64,000 nt of DNA from Pelomonas sp051857475 (lineage in GTDB: Bacteria > Pseudomonadota > Gammaproteobacteria > Burkholderiales > Burkholderiaceae_C): NCBI RefSeq assembly GCF_051857475.1, contig NZ_JBPZGZ010000003.1:682001-746000 (forward strand), written 5' to 3'. Made by a program: the position numbers and the translations under genes. Below are positions 24,651 through 32,113 of the stretch, piece after piece (within the stretch, counting starts at the first letter, position 1; the number at the start of each line of letters is the position of its first letter). The notes beneath the pieces were generated by a model. That model did not search any database. It worked only from the letters and a program-made list of their open reading frames with translations, and had not been told where the DNA came from.

Positions 24651-24926
24651 TCAGACCCACTGCAGCGTCACGTCGCTGCGTGGGCAGGCCACGCAGGGCA
24701 GCACCCAGCCCTCGGCCTTCTCCTCGGCGGAGAGGCCGGGCCAGGGGATGTTGTGCTCGATGCGGCCGGCCACCAGCTTGGATATGCAGGTGCGGCAGGT
24801 GCCGTTGCGGCAGGACCAGGGCAGGGTGACGCCCGCGGCCAGGCCGGCCAGCATCAGCGGCTGGTCGGCGGCGCAGGCGAAGCTCTCGCCGCCGGGTTGC
24901 AGGGTCACCAGGAATGTCTCGGACAT
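24651..24926 (-). CDS. [2Fe-2S] ferredoxin-like protein
   Basis: Plant-type ferredoxin of 91 residues. Cluster ligands are visible as SCRNGTCRTC (Cys39, 44, 47), with the fourth Cys at 78 (or 81) in VLPCVACPRSDVTL. Family spacing CX4CX2C with a distant Cys is kept. It is a single-domain electron carrier without a fused reductase; the partner is unknown. The start at 24926 is chosen over an ATG four codons earlier because the family begins around MSETFLV. It is divergent from the FMN riboswitch, whose aptamer begins 57 bp away. Confidence 0.88.
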   Translation of the reverse strand: MSETFLVTLQPGGESFACAADQPLMLAGLAAGVTLPWSCRNGTCRTCISKLVAGRIEHNIPWPGLSAEEKAEGWVLPCVACPRSDVTLQWV

Positions 24927-24983
24927 GACCGCCATCATGCCGTCCTCGCTCTAACATGCGCACGCCGGCCCGCAAGGCCGGCA

Positions 24984-25134
24984 GCGTTCTCAGGGCGGGG
25001 CGGAATTCCCCACCGGCGGTATGCGTTCGAAAGAGCGCGAGCCCGCGAGCGCCTTCGCCGCCCAAACGGTGAAGGGTCAGCAGACCTGGTGCGATGCCAG
25101 GGCCGACGGTCACAGTCCGGATGAAAGAGATCGC
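24984..25134 (+). promoter_or_regulatory. FMN riboswitch (RFN element)
   Basis: The conserved aptamer blocks are all present in order: GTTCTCAGGGCGGGG, then GGAATTCCCCACCGGCGGT, AGCCCGCGAGCGC, GGTCAGCAGACCTGGTG, GCCAGGGCCGACGGT, and CACAGTCCGGATGAAAGAGA. It binds flavin mononucleotide and normally lowers expression of riboflavin genes. It lies 90 bp before the lumazine synthase start codon. A short 7-bp hairpin (gccggcc at 24964 / ggccggc at 24976) precedes it directly. Confidence 0.97.
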
Positions 25135-25193
25135 GCAAGCGTCGGCGCAGCCATGCCCATGGTCTGCGCCGCTGCTGCGTGCGCTTGCCCTGA
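25135..25193 (+). promoter_or_regulatory. Expression platform of the FMN riboswitch
   Basis: Two nested inverted repeats follow the aptamer: gcaagcg (25135-25141) / cgcttgc (25182-25188) and ggcgcag (25144-25150) / ctgcgcc (25164-25170). CCCTGA at 25188-25193 is the exact complement of TCAGGG at 24990-24995 inside the aptamer. The segment GCCCTGATTCTGG also occurs in the ribB leader of E. coli as I remember it. An alternative pairing switched by FMN is therefore likely. No T run is seen right after the stem, so control may be at translation or Rho-dependent. Confidence 0.65.
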
Positions 25194-25224
25194 TTCTGGA
25201 AAAACCGTCTTTCAAGAGGACACC

Positions 25225-25716
25225 ATGAATCAGACCCTCAACCCCACCTTCAATCTGTCCCGCCTGCCGCGCGTGGCCATCCTGGCTGCCAGCTGGCACA
25301 AGGACATCGTCGGCGTCGCCGTTTCGGCCATCCGCAGCGAGTTCGGCCGATGTCGGATCCCGGCCGACCAGGTCAGTGTCATCGAGGTGCCGGGCGCCTT
25401 CGAGATCCCGCTGCATGCCCAGCGCCTGGCGCGCAGCGGCCGTTTCGACGCCGTCATCGCCTGCGGCCTGGTTGTCGATGGCGGCATCTACAGGCATGAC
25501 TTTGTCGCCCAGACCGTCATCCAGGCGCTGATGGATGTGCAGCTGGCGACCGACGTGCCCGTGTTCTCCTGCGTCCTGACGCCCCACCACTTCCACGAGC
25601 ATGGCGAGCACAAACGCTTCTTCGCCGAGCACTTCTCCACCAAGGGCCTGGAGGTGGCGCGCGCCTGCCTCGCGACAATAGCGAGCTTGGACCAGCTCGA
25701 AGCGCTGGCCGCCTGA
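25225..25716 (+). CDS. ribH: 6,7-dimethyl-8-ribityllumazine synthase, type II (RibH2-like)
   Basis: Condenses 5-amino-6-ribitylaminouracil with 3,4-dihydroxy-2-butanone-4-phosphate, the penultimate step of riboflavin synthesis. The 163-residue product has IEVPGAFEIPLHAQRLARSG and then GLVVDGGIYRHDFVAQTVIQ plus TPHHFHEHGEHKRFFAEHF. That HDFVA/HHFHEH version, rather than GETxHFDY, marks the type II (Brucella RibH2-like) decameric class. The start is ATG 25225 after AAGAGGA. An FMN riboswitch controls it. No other riboflavin gene is adjacent, so this may be a second, specialised lumazine synthase. Confidence 0.93.
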   Translation: MNQTLNPTFNLSRLPRVAILAASWHKDIVGVAVSAIRSEFGRCRIPADQVSVIEVPGAFEIPLHAQRLARSGRFDAVIACGLVVDGGIYRHDFVAQTVIQALMDVQLATDVPVFSCVLTPHHFHEHGEHKRFFAEHFSTKGLEVARACLATIASLDQLEALAA

Positions 25717-25726
25717 CCTCGCTCCC

Positions 25727-25756
25727 GGCGCGGCGCCCCAGGGTGCCGCGCCTTTT
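25727..25756 (+). terminator. Terminator after the lumazine synthase gene
   Basis: Stem ggcgcggc (25727-25734) / gccgcgcc (25745-25752) with further pairing in the loop, followed by TTTT at 25753-25756. It lies 11 bp after the stop and 12 bp before the next start codon, so it isolates ribH as a single riboswitch-controlled unit. Confidence 0.8.
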
Positions 25757-25767
25757 GACCCGACCGC

Positions 25768-26262
25768 ATGCTTGCCGCCCGCTACCTCGCCGGCTATCCG
25801 CCGGAACTGATCGCTCAAGCTGAAGCGCTGCGCCTGGAAGGCCGTCTCGCTGACCATCTGGCCCGCCGGCTGCCCGAAGCCCACGAGGTGCGCAGCGACA
25901 CGGCCCTGTTCGACTATGTGCAGGAACTGAAGAACCGCCACATGCGCAACGCCGGCCCGCTGCAATACGTGGGCTTCGACGCCAAGCTGCGTGTGCTGCA
26001 GCAGGCCCTGGGCACCCACACCCGCCGCACCCAGGTGCAGGGCGCCAAGCTCAAGACGCGCCGCGAGATCCGCGTCGCCACGCTGTTCAAGGAGGCGCCC
26101 GCGGCGCTGCTGAACATGATCGTCGTGCACGAACTGGCGCATCTGCGCGAGCTGGAGCACAACAAGGCCTTCTACCAGCTCTGCCAGCACATGGAGCCGG
26201 ACTACTTCCAGCTCGAGTTCGATCTGCGGCTCTACCTGATGAATATGGAGAACCCGCAGTGA
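25768..26262 (+). CDS. YgjP-type (DUF45) zinc metallopeptidase-like protein
   Basis: A 164-residue protein with the zinc-protease motif HELAHLRELEHNKAFYQL: His121, Glu122 and His125 form HEXXH, and His131 is the likely third ligand. This is the M48-related YgjP/SprT-like pattern. The N-terminal half is helical with no signal peptide, so it is cytoplasmic. No substrate is known for the family. Its stop overlaps the GTG start of dusC, so the two are coupled. Confidence 0.85.
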   Translation: MLAARYLAGYPPELIAQAEALRLEGRLADHLARRLPEAHEVRSDTALFDYVQELKNRHMRNAGPLQYVGFDAKLRVLQQALGTHTRRTQVQGAKLKTRREIRVATLFKEAPAALLNMIVVHELAHLRELEHNKAFYQLCQHMEPDYFQLEFDLRLYLMNMENPQ

Positions 26263-27185
26263 TCTTGCTCGCGCCCATGGAGGGCCTGCTCGACCACATC
26301 CTGCGCGATGTGCTGACCCGCGTCGGCGGCGTGGACCGCTGCGTGTCCGAGTTCATCCGCGTGACCGATCAGCTGCTGCCCAAGCGGGTCTTCACGCGCA
26401 TCGTGCCGGAGCTGCACAACGGCGGTCGCACGCTGGCCGGCGTGCCCGTGCATCCGCAGCTGCTGGGCTCGGACGTCAACTGCCTGGCCGAGAACGCGGC
26501 CCGCCTGGCTGAACTCAAGCCCGAGGGCATCGACCTCAACTTCGGCTGCCCGGCCAAATGCGTGAACCGCCATCGCGGTGGTGCGGTACTGCTGGACGAG
26601 CCCGAGCTCATCCACGAGATCGTCTCCGCCGTGCGCCGCGCCGTGCCGGCCGACGTCATGGTGTCGGCCAAGATGCGGCTGGGCTATATGGACAGCAGCA
26701 AGACCCTGGACGTCGCCCGCGCCATCCATGCCGCGGGCGCCAGCGAGATCGTCGTGCATGCCCGCACCAAGGCCGATGGCTACAAGCCGCCGGCCTACTG
26801 GGAGCGCATTGCCGAAGTGCGCGAGGCCGTGCCACTGACGATCATCGCCAATGGCGAGATCTGGACCGTCGAGCACGCCGAACTGGCGCGCGAGCGCAGC
26901 GGCTGCGAGCACCTGATGCTGGGCCGCGGCATGGTGGCCGACCCGGGGCTGGCGTTGCGTGTCGCCGGAGCGCGAGAAACTCCCTTGCCCTGGGCCGAGT
27001 TGCTGCCGCTGATGCAGGTCTTCTTCGCCCAGGTGCGCGCCACCGTCGCGGCCAGGCACCAGGGCGGCCGGCTCAAGCAGTGGCTGCACTATTTGAAGCG
27101 CGCCTATCCTGAGGCGGATCAGGCCTACGCCGAGCTGCGCACCGTCAACGATGCCGATGAACTGGCCAGGCGGCTGTTCGCCTGA
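26259..27185 (+). CDS. dusC: tRNA-dihydrouridine(16) synthase DusC
   Basis: FMN-dependent reductase of uridine in tRNA. The 308-residue product starts at GTG 26259 (M/V-ILLAPMEGLLDHILR). CVSEFIRVTDQLLPKRVF is the DusC-type variant of the family's CVTEF motif. DLNFGCPAKCVNRHRGGAVL carries the catalytic Cys, and KMRLGY, HARTKADGYKPPAYWE and ANGEIW complete the TIM-barrel active site. DusC modifies U16 in E. coli; the position here is inferred from subfamily motifs. An FMN enzyme downstream of an FMN-regulated gene is noted, though a terminator separates them. Confidence 0.94.
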   Translation: MILLAPMEGLLDHILRDVLTRVGGVDRCVSEFIRVTDQLLPKRVFTRIVPELHNGGRTLAGVPVHPQLLGSDVNCLAENAARLAELKPEGIDLNFGCPAKCVNRHRGGAVLLDEPELIHEIVSAVRRAVPADVMVSAKMRLGYMDSSKTLDVARAIHAAGASEIVVHARTKADGYKPPAYWERIAEVREAVPLTIIANGEIWTVEHAELARERSGCEHLMLGRGMVADPGLALRVAGARETPLPWAELLPLMQVFFAQVRATVAARHQGGRLKQWLHYLKRAYPEADQAYAELRTVNDADELARRLFA

Positions 27186-27197
27186 AAAGGAACGACC

Positions 27198-27671
27198 ATG
27201 AAACGATGGCTGCTGGCGCTCGGCGTGGTGCTGATGGGCGCAGCGCAGGCGCAGTCGGTGCACCCCAGCATCCCGGACGCCGAGCTGCCTGCGCTGATCG
27301 CCAAGCTGGACCAGCGCCATTTCGACGCCTTCAACCACTGCGACATCCCGACGCTGCAGGCGCTGTACGCGCCCGACGTGGAGTTCTTCCACGACCTGAC
27401 CGGGCGCATCCTGAACCATGAGCAATTCATCCAGGCGGTGCGCAAGAACATCTGCGGCAAAGTGGAGCGCCGGCTGCTGCCCGGCTCGATGGAAGTCTGG
27501 CCGATGGCCAAGGTCGGCGCCCTGCAGATGGGCAGGCACTGCTTTGCCGAAGCCGGCCGGCCGGATTGCATTCAGCAGGGCCGCTTCACCATCCTGTGGC
27601 GCTTCGACGGCAGCCACTGGCAGATCGCCAAGGTGTTCAGCTACGACCACCGGCCCATGACGCCGCCTTAA
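27198..27671 (+). CDS. Secreted NTF2-like (DUF4440-type) protein
   Basis: A 157-residue protein with signal peptide MKRWLLALGVVLMGAAQAQ. The mature part has a cone-shaped NTF2-like pattern: LIAKLDQRHFDAFNHCDIPT, LQALYAPDVEFFHDLTGRIL and GRFTILWRFDGSHWQIAKVF with SYDHRPM. Such proteins range from enzymes to ligand binders, and no catalytic role can be assigned. It lies 12 bp after dusC and its 3' end overlaps the convergent DUF899 gene by 4 bp. Confidence 0.83.
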   Translation: MKRWLLALGVVLMGAAQAQSVHPSIPDAELPALIAKLDQRHFDAFNHCDIPTLQALYAPDVEFFHDLTGRILNHEQFIQAVRKNICGKVERRLLPGSMEVWPMAKVGALQMGRHCFAEAGRPDCIQQGRFTILWRFDGSHWQIAKVFSYDHRPMTPP

Positions 27672-28366
27672 TACTGCAGCTTGGGATACCAGTCCTTGGC
27701 CCGTCCCTCGGGTGTCAGGTCCAGGATGGACCACAGCGAGGCAATGTCCGGCGCGTCGCGGGGGTCCTGGTCGGGGTCGGCCATGTCGCGCGTCATCGCG
27801 CTGGACCAGAACAGCCGCACCTGGTCGCCGTCGCGCTTGAACACGACCAGGGCCGGGTTCTCGCTGCCGTCGGGGTTGAGCAGGCCCAGGTCCCTGGCGT
27901 AGTCATCGCCGACGGTCTGGACGAAGTTCAGGTCACGCCAGCCGCGCTGCTGGGCAAAGGCGTACTGGCGTTCGACGGGCGAGCGGCCGAGGATCTTCAG
28001 CGCCACGCGCTGCTTGATGTCGGCCGCGTTGCCGTTGACGGCGCCCAGCCAGTTGGTGCACATGGGGCAGGGGCGTTCGCGCTGTGGGCCGTACATCCAG
28101 AAATAGGTGACCAGCGCGTCCTTGGTGCCGAAGAGCTCGAGCAGGCTGACCTCGAAGCCCTGCTCGTCCTTGAAGCGGTAGTCCTTTGCGATGACAGGCC
28201 CTGGCGGCAGCGCGCGGCGCTGCTCGGCCACGCGCGTCATGTGACGGCGGAATTCGATCTCCTCGGCCAGCAGGGCCTTGCGTGCCCGGGTGTAGTCGGC
28301 AGAGGCGCCAGGAAAAGGCAGGTTGGCCTTCTCGGCGAGCTGGGTGGCGGACGTGAGCGGGGCCAT
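27668..28366 (-). CDS. DUF899 family thioredoxin-like protein
   Basis: A 232-residue cytoplasmic protein of the DUF899 (AhpC/TSA-related) family. Marks include LLAEEIEFRRHMTRVAEQRR, ALPPGPVIAKDYRFKDEQG, SLLELFGTKDALVTYFWMYG and ERPCPMCTNWLGAVNGNAAD, where CPMC is the redox-type motif. The C-terminus RDAPDIASLWSILDLTPEGR is conserved too. The reaction is unproven. The start at 28366 is the ATG before the family N-terminus. It lies 96 bp downstream of the large regulator gene on the same strand. Confidence 0.9.
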   Translation of the reverse strand: MAPLTSATQLAEKANLPFPGASADYTRARKALLAEEIEFRRHMTRVAEQRRALPPGPVIAKDYRFKDEQGFEVSLLELFGTKDALVTYFWMYGPQRERPCPMCTNWLGAVNGNAADIKQRVALKILGRSPVERQYAFAQQRGWRDLNFVQTVGDDYARDLGLLNPDGSENPALVVFKRDGDQVRLFWSSAMTRDMADPDQDPRDAPDIASLWSILDLTPEGRAKDWYPKLQY

Positions 28367-28462
28367 GCGGAATCTCCTGTCGGCGCGAGGCACCCCCTGA
28401 TGCTGGACCGACCGACATAACGACAAAGTCAGCCGGTGTTCCGGTACGACGCAGGACTGCGC

Positions 28463-30913
28463 CTACGCCGTGCCCAACTCGAAGGCCGCCCGCATCGCGT
28501 CGGGCAGGCTCATGCGCCGGCCCTCCTGGGCCAGCTTCTGGATGTCTGCTGCGCTCAAGCGGGCCGCCAGGCCCTCGGCCAGCGCGGCGCGGTCTACGGC
28601 CTCGTTGGGCTGGCGCTGCATCTGGCCATGGGCCTCGAACTCGCGATCGGCCACGCCGGCGAGCCGGGCGGCCAGCGCCGTGCGGCCTGCATGCAGATGC
28701 AGCAGGGCCAGCGCATCCAGGCTGACCCAGAGCTGCTCGCCCAGTTCCAGCCGGCCCAGGCGCGGCGGGCATTGCAAGGCGACCTCGCGGGCGCGGTCGA
28801 AGCGGCCCTGGGCGACCAGGGCGCCGATCAAGTTGCCCATGATGGAGGCCAGGCAGGTCAGGTCGCCGGCGTCGCCGGGCTCCGCCAGCAGGGCCTCGCC
28901 CAGTGCCACGGCGCCGTCCAGATCGCCGGCGGCACGGGCCTGGTCGGCGAGGTTGAGCCTGGCGCGGACGACGCCGGCATCGAAGCCGCCGCGCTCGCAG
29001 AGGTCCAGCGCGGCCCGGTAGCAGCGCCGCGCCTCGTCGTGTCGGCCCGAGGTCAGGTGCAGCACGGCCTCGGTCGTCAGTCCGCGCTCCAGCACGGCCG
29101 CGGGCCAGGCGGGATTCTCCAGGGTGCGGGCGGCCGCCAGCAGGGCGCGCGCCTCGGGGCCATCGACGCGCCAGTTGAAGGCCTGTTCGACCAGGGCGAG
29201 GTACTCGCCGCGTTCGTCGCCCAGCTCGCGGTACAGCCGCGCCGCGCGCTCGGCCGCTTCGCGGGCCAGGCCGGGGTGGACGACGCTGTGGCAGCGTGCA
29301 CAGGCCCACCAGAAGCGCGCCAGCACCGGTGTCGGGATGCCGCCGGCTTCCGCCACCTGCTCGGCCAAGGCCAGGGCATGCGGCCGGGCTTGGGTGGCGC
29401 GCGGCATCCACAGCGGCGCGGCGGCGCCGAACAGGGCGACGGCGCCAGCCAGGTCGTGCTCGCGGCTCCAGGCCAGGGCGGCCCACAGGCCCGGCAGCTC
29501 GGGCTCATAACGTGCCTTCCAGCCGGCATGTGGCAGACGCCAGGATTCCTCGTAGGCATCGTCCAGCAGCCAGCCCAGGCCATGGGCAAGGCGGGCCTGG
29601 GCCAGGGCGGTCTCGCCGGCGGCCAGGAGCTTGTCCATGGCGAACAGGCGCATGGTCTCCAGCAGGCGGAAGCGTCGCTGCGTCGTGCCGCGGTCGATGC
29701 TGACCAGGGAACGCTCGACCAGGCTGAGCACGGCGGCCACCGCGGCGGCCGCGGGCAGGTCGTCGTCGGCCAGCACCAGGGCTGCGCCTTCCAGCGAGAA
29801 GCTGCCGGGGAAGACGGCCAGCCGCCTCAGCACGCGGCGTTCGCGCTCGGCCAGCAGTTCGTGCGACCAGCTCAGCGCCTCGGCCAGCGCATTGCGGCGC
29901 GACGGGCTGCGGGCATCGGCCGGGGCCAGCAGCGTCAGCCTCTCGTGCAGGCGGGCGGCCAGGCCGTCCAGGCCGAGCACGTCCAGGCGCGAGGCGGCGA
30001 GTTCGATGGCCAGGGGGTTGCAGTCCAGGGCCGCGCAGATCTCCTCGGCGCGGGCGGCGCTGCCGGCCTCGGCCTCGCCGGTGCGCGCGGCCAGCAGGCG
30101 CACCGCATCGGGCAGGGGCAGGGGCGCCAGGCGATGGACGCGCTCGCCCGGGGCCTGCAGCGGCAGCTGGCTGGTCACGAGGACGCTGACGCTCTCGGTG
30201 TTCTGCACCAGGGCGGTGACGAGTTCGGCGACGTCGGCAGCGCGGTGTTCGGCGTTGTCCAGCACCAGCAGCAGTTGCAGCGTCGCCAGCCGCGCGGCCA
30301 GGGTGGCCAGCGTCAGTTGGCTGGGCGGCAGTCCCAGCGCTCGCGCCACGGCGGCGACCACCGGCTCTTCCTCGCGCAGCAGCGTCAGGTCCACCCACCA
30401 GGCGCCGTCGGCCTGCTCGCGCACCAGGCGCAGCGCGAGTTCCTGGGCCAGGCGGGTCTTGCCCACCCCCGGCCCGCCGCACAGCGTGACGGCCGGGCTG
30501 CTGCGCAGCAGGGCCTGCAGTTCGGCGAGTTCATCCTCGCGGCCGATCAGGGGCGGCAGGCGCAGCGGCAGCCGTCCTTGCGGGCTGGATTGCGCCGGCG
30601 CGGCCTCGGCCACGTCCAGTACCGGCAGGGCAAAGCGGTAGCCAAAGCCGGGGATGGTGTTGATGGCGTCGGCGCCCAGCAGCTTGCGCAGTGCGCCCAC
30701 CTGCACGGCCAAGTTGTTCTCCTCGACCACGACGCCGGCCCAGACGCGCCGCAGCAGCTCGTCCTTGGCCAGCAGCTGCCCGGCACGCTCGACAAAGGCC
30801 ACCAGCAGCTCGAAGGCACGCGCCGTCAGCGCGACCTCGCTGCCGCGGCGGAACAGCAGTCGCTCGGCCGGCAGCAGCTTGAAGTCGCCAAAACGGTAGT
30901 GGGAAGCGCTCAT
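28463..30913 (-). CDS. Winged-helix transcriptional regulator with NB-ARC-type ATPase and solenoid
   Basis: An 816-residue regulator. Residues 1-98 form an OmpR/CadC-type winged helix (LTARAFELLVAFVERAGQLL, RKLLGADAINTIPGFGYRF). The P-loop GGPGVGKTR is at 146-154 and Walker B LLLVLDNAE at 214-222. A CNPLAIELAASRLDVL motif matches the GLPL position of NB-ARC/STAND ATPases. The remaining about 400 residues are TPR-like helices (PGLAREAAERAARLYRELGD). STAND regulators switch by ATP-driven assembly upon ligand binding. The start ATG at 30913 fits the domain. It is divergent from the DUF4242 gene, its probable target. Confidence 0.9.
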   Translation of the reverse strand: MSASHYRFGDFKLLPAERLLFRRGSEVALTARAFELLVAFVERAGQLLAKDELLRRVWAGVVVEENNLAVQVGALRKLLGADAINTIPGFGYRFALPVLDVAEAAPAQSSPQGRLPLRLPPLIGREDELAELQALLRSSPAVTLCGGPGVGKTRLAQELALRLVREQADGAWWVDLTLLREEEPVVAAVARALGLPPSQLTLATLAARLATLQLLLVLDNAEHRAADVAELVTALVQNTESVSVLVTSQLPLQAPGERVHRLAPLPLPDAVRLLAARTGEAEAGSAARAEEICAALDCNPLAIELAASRLDVLGLDGLAARLHERLTLLAPADARSPSRRNALAEALSWSHELLAERERRVLRRLAVFPGSFSLEGAALVLADDDLPAAAAVAAVLSLVERSLVSIDRGTTQRRFRLLETMRLFAMDKLLAAGETALAQARLAHGLGWLLDDAYEESWRLPHAGWKARYEPELPGLWAALAWSREHDLAGAVALFGAAAPLWMPRATQARPHALALAEQVAEAGGIPTPVLARFWWACARCHSVVHPGLAREAAERAARLYRELGDERGEYLALVEQAFNWRVDGPEARALLAAARTLENPAWPAAVLERGLTTEAVLHLTSGRHDEARRCYRAALDLCERGGFDAGVVRARLNLADQARAAGDLDGAVALGEALLAEPGDAGDLTCLASIMGNLIGALVAQGRFDRAREVALQCPPRLGRLELGEQLWVSLDALALLHLHAGRTALAARLAGVADREFEAHGQMQRQPNEAVDRAALAEGLAARLSAADIQKLAQEGRRMSLPDAMRAAFELGTA

Positions 30914-31031
30914 GTCTGAACGCGAATTTATCCAGATTTCAGGCCGGGTAAAGGACGCGCCCACCCCCAGGAAAAGAGGATGACGCCAGGCCACTCGATC
31001 TCCGAGCGGCTTTCAACTCAGGAGCACTGTC

Positions 31032-31307
31032 ATGCCCAAGTTCGTCATCGAAAGAAACATCCCCGGCGCCGGCCAGCTCAGCGGCGAGCAGCTGCAGGCC
31101 ATCTCGGCCACGTCCTGCGGCGTGCTGCGCGACCTCGGTCCGAGCATCCAGTGGGTGCACAGCTATGTGACCGACGACAAGATCTACTGCGTCTACAACG
31201 CCCCCGACGAGGCCAAGGTGCGCGAGCATGCGCGGCTGGGCGGCTTCCCGGCCGACTCGGTGGCCCAGGTGCGGCGCATCATCGATCCCGTGACGGCAGA
31301 AGTCTGA
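31032..31307 (+). CDS. DUF4242 family small protein
   Basis: A 91-residue protein starting MPKFVIERNIPGAGQLSGEQ. The family motif region ATSCGVLRDLGPSIQWVHSY followed by VTDDKIYCVYNAPDEAKVRE and HARLGGFPADSVAQVRRIID is typical of DUF4242 (a ferredoxin-like, ACT-type fold; some relatives are described as nickel-binding). The function is unknown. It has a good AGGAG ribosome site. Its start is 118 bp from that of the divergent STAND regulator. Confidence 0.9.
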   Translation: MPKFVIERNIPGAGQLSGEQLQAISATSCGVLRDLGPSIQWVHSYVTDDKIYCVYNAPDEAKVREHARLGGFPADSVAQVRRIIDPVTAEV

Positions 31308-31314
31308 AAGCACA

Positions 31315-31349
31315 GCGGCCGGTGCAGGCTGCCTGCCCGCACCGGCCGC
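31315..31349. terminator. GC-rich hairpin between convergent genes
   Basis: Perfect 11-bp stem gcggccggtgc (31315-31325) / gcaccggccgc (31339-31349) between the DUF4242 gene and the convergent peroxiredoxin gene. It lacks a long T run on either side, so it is read as a weak, possibly bidirectional terminator. Confidence 0.6.
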
Positions 31350-31368
31350 TTCATGGGACCGAAGTGCT

Positions 31369-32028
31369 TCAGCTCGGTTGCTTGGTGATGCGCAGATAGG
31401 GCTTGGGTGCCTTCCAGCCCGCGGGGAAGAGCGTCTTGGCATCTTCATCCGACACCGAGCCGGCAATGATGACGTCGTCGCCCTGCTTCCAGTTCACCGG
31501 CGTGGCCACCTTGTGCTTGGCGGTCAGCTGCATGCTGTCCAGCACGCGCAGGATCTCGTCGAAGTTGCGGCCCGTCGTCATCGGGTAGGTCAGCATCAGC
31601 TTGATGCGCTTGTCCGGGCCGACGATGAAGACCGAGCGCACGGTGGCGTTGGTGGTGGCGGTGCGGCCCTCGGATGTGCCCTCGATGTCGGCCGGCAGCA
31701 TGTTGTAGAGCTTGGCGACGTTCAGGTCATGGTCGCCGATCATGGGGTATTTGGGCAGATGGCCCTGGGTCTCCTCGATGTCGGCGGCCCAGCGGTGGTG
31801 GTTGTCCACGGGGTCGACCGACAGGCCGATCAGCTTGGCATTGCGCTTGGTGAACTCGGGCTCGATCTTGGCCATATAGCCCAGCTCCGTCGTGCACACC
31901 GGCGTGAAGTCCTTGGGGTGGGAGAACAGCACGGCCCACTTGTCGCCGATCCAGTCGTGGAACTTGATCTCGCCTTGCGTGGTCTGGGCGGTGAAGTCGG
32001 GGGCGATGTCGTTGATGCGCAGGGACAT
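31369..32028 (-). CDS. Peroxiredoxin, 1-Cys (Prx6) type
   Basis: Thiol peroxidase of 219 residues that reduces H2O2 and organic peroxides. The peroxidatic Cys is Cys45 in HPKDFTPVCTTELG. Prx6-type marks are VDPVDNHHRWAADIEETQG, LYNMLPADIEGTSEGRTATT and the long C-terminal domain with KVATPVNWKQGDDVIIAGSV and DEDAKTLFPAGWKAPKPYLR. No resolving Cys is seen. The start ATG at 32028 follows a GGAGA ribosome site. A 7-bp inverted repeat (caagctc 32077 / gagcttg 32095) lies in its upstream region. Confidence 0.96.
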   Translation of the reverse strand: MSLRINDIAPDFTAQTTQGEIKFHDWIGDKWAVLFSHPKDFTPVCTTELGYMAKIEPEFTKRNAKLIGLSVDPVDNHHRWAADIEETQGHLPKYPMIGDHDLNVAKLYNMLPADIEGTSEGRTATTNATVRSVFIVGPDKRIKLMLTYPMTTGRNFDEILRVLDSMQLTAKHKVATPVNWKQGDDVIIAGSVSDEDAKTLFPAGWKAPKPYLRITKQPS

Positions 32029-32113
32029 GGAAGTCTCCAGGGTTGACCGGGGGTGGGGCGGATCATAGGAAGTAAGCAAGCTCTTGTTGCGCATGAGCTT
32101 GTTCGGAAACCGG

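Noticed and set aside
28463..30913. A defence-type NLR (antiviral STAND) protein.
   Set aside because: It has an N-terminal DNA-binding winged helix rather than a nuclease, TIR or protease effector, and no defence genes nearby. A transcription regulator is the simpler reading.
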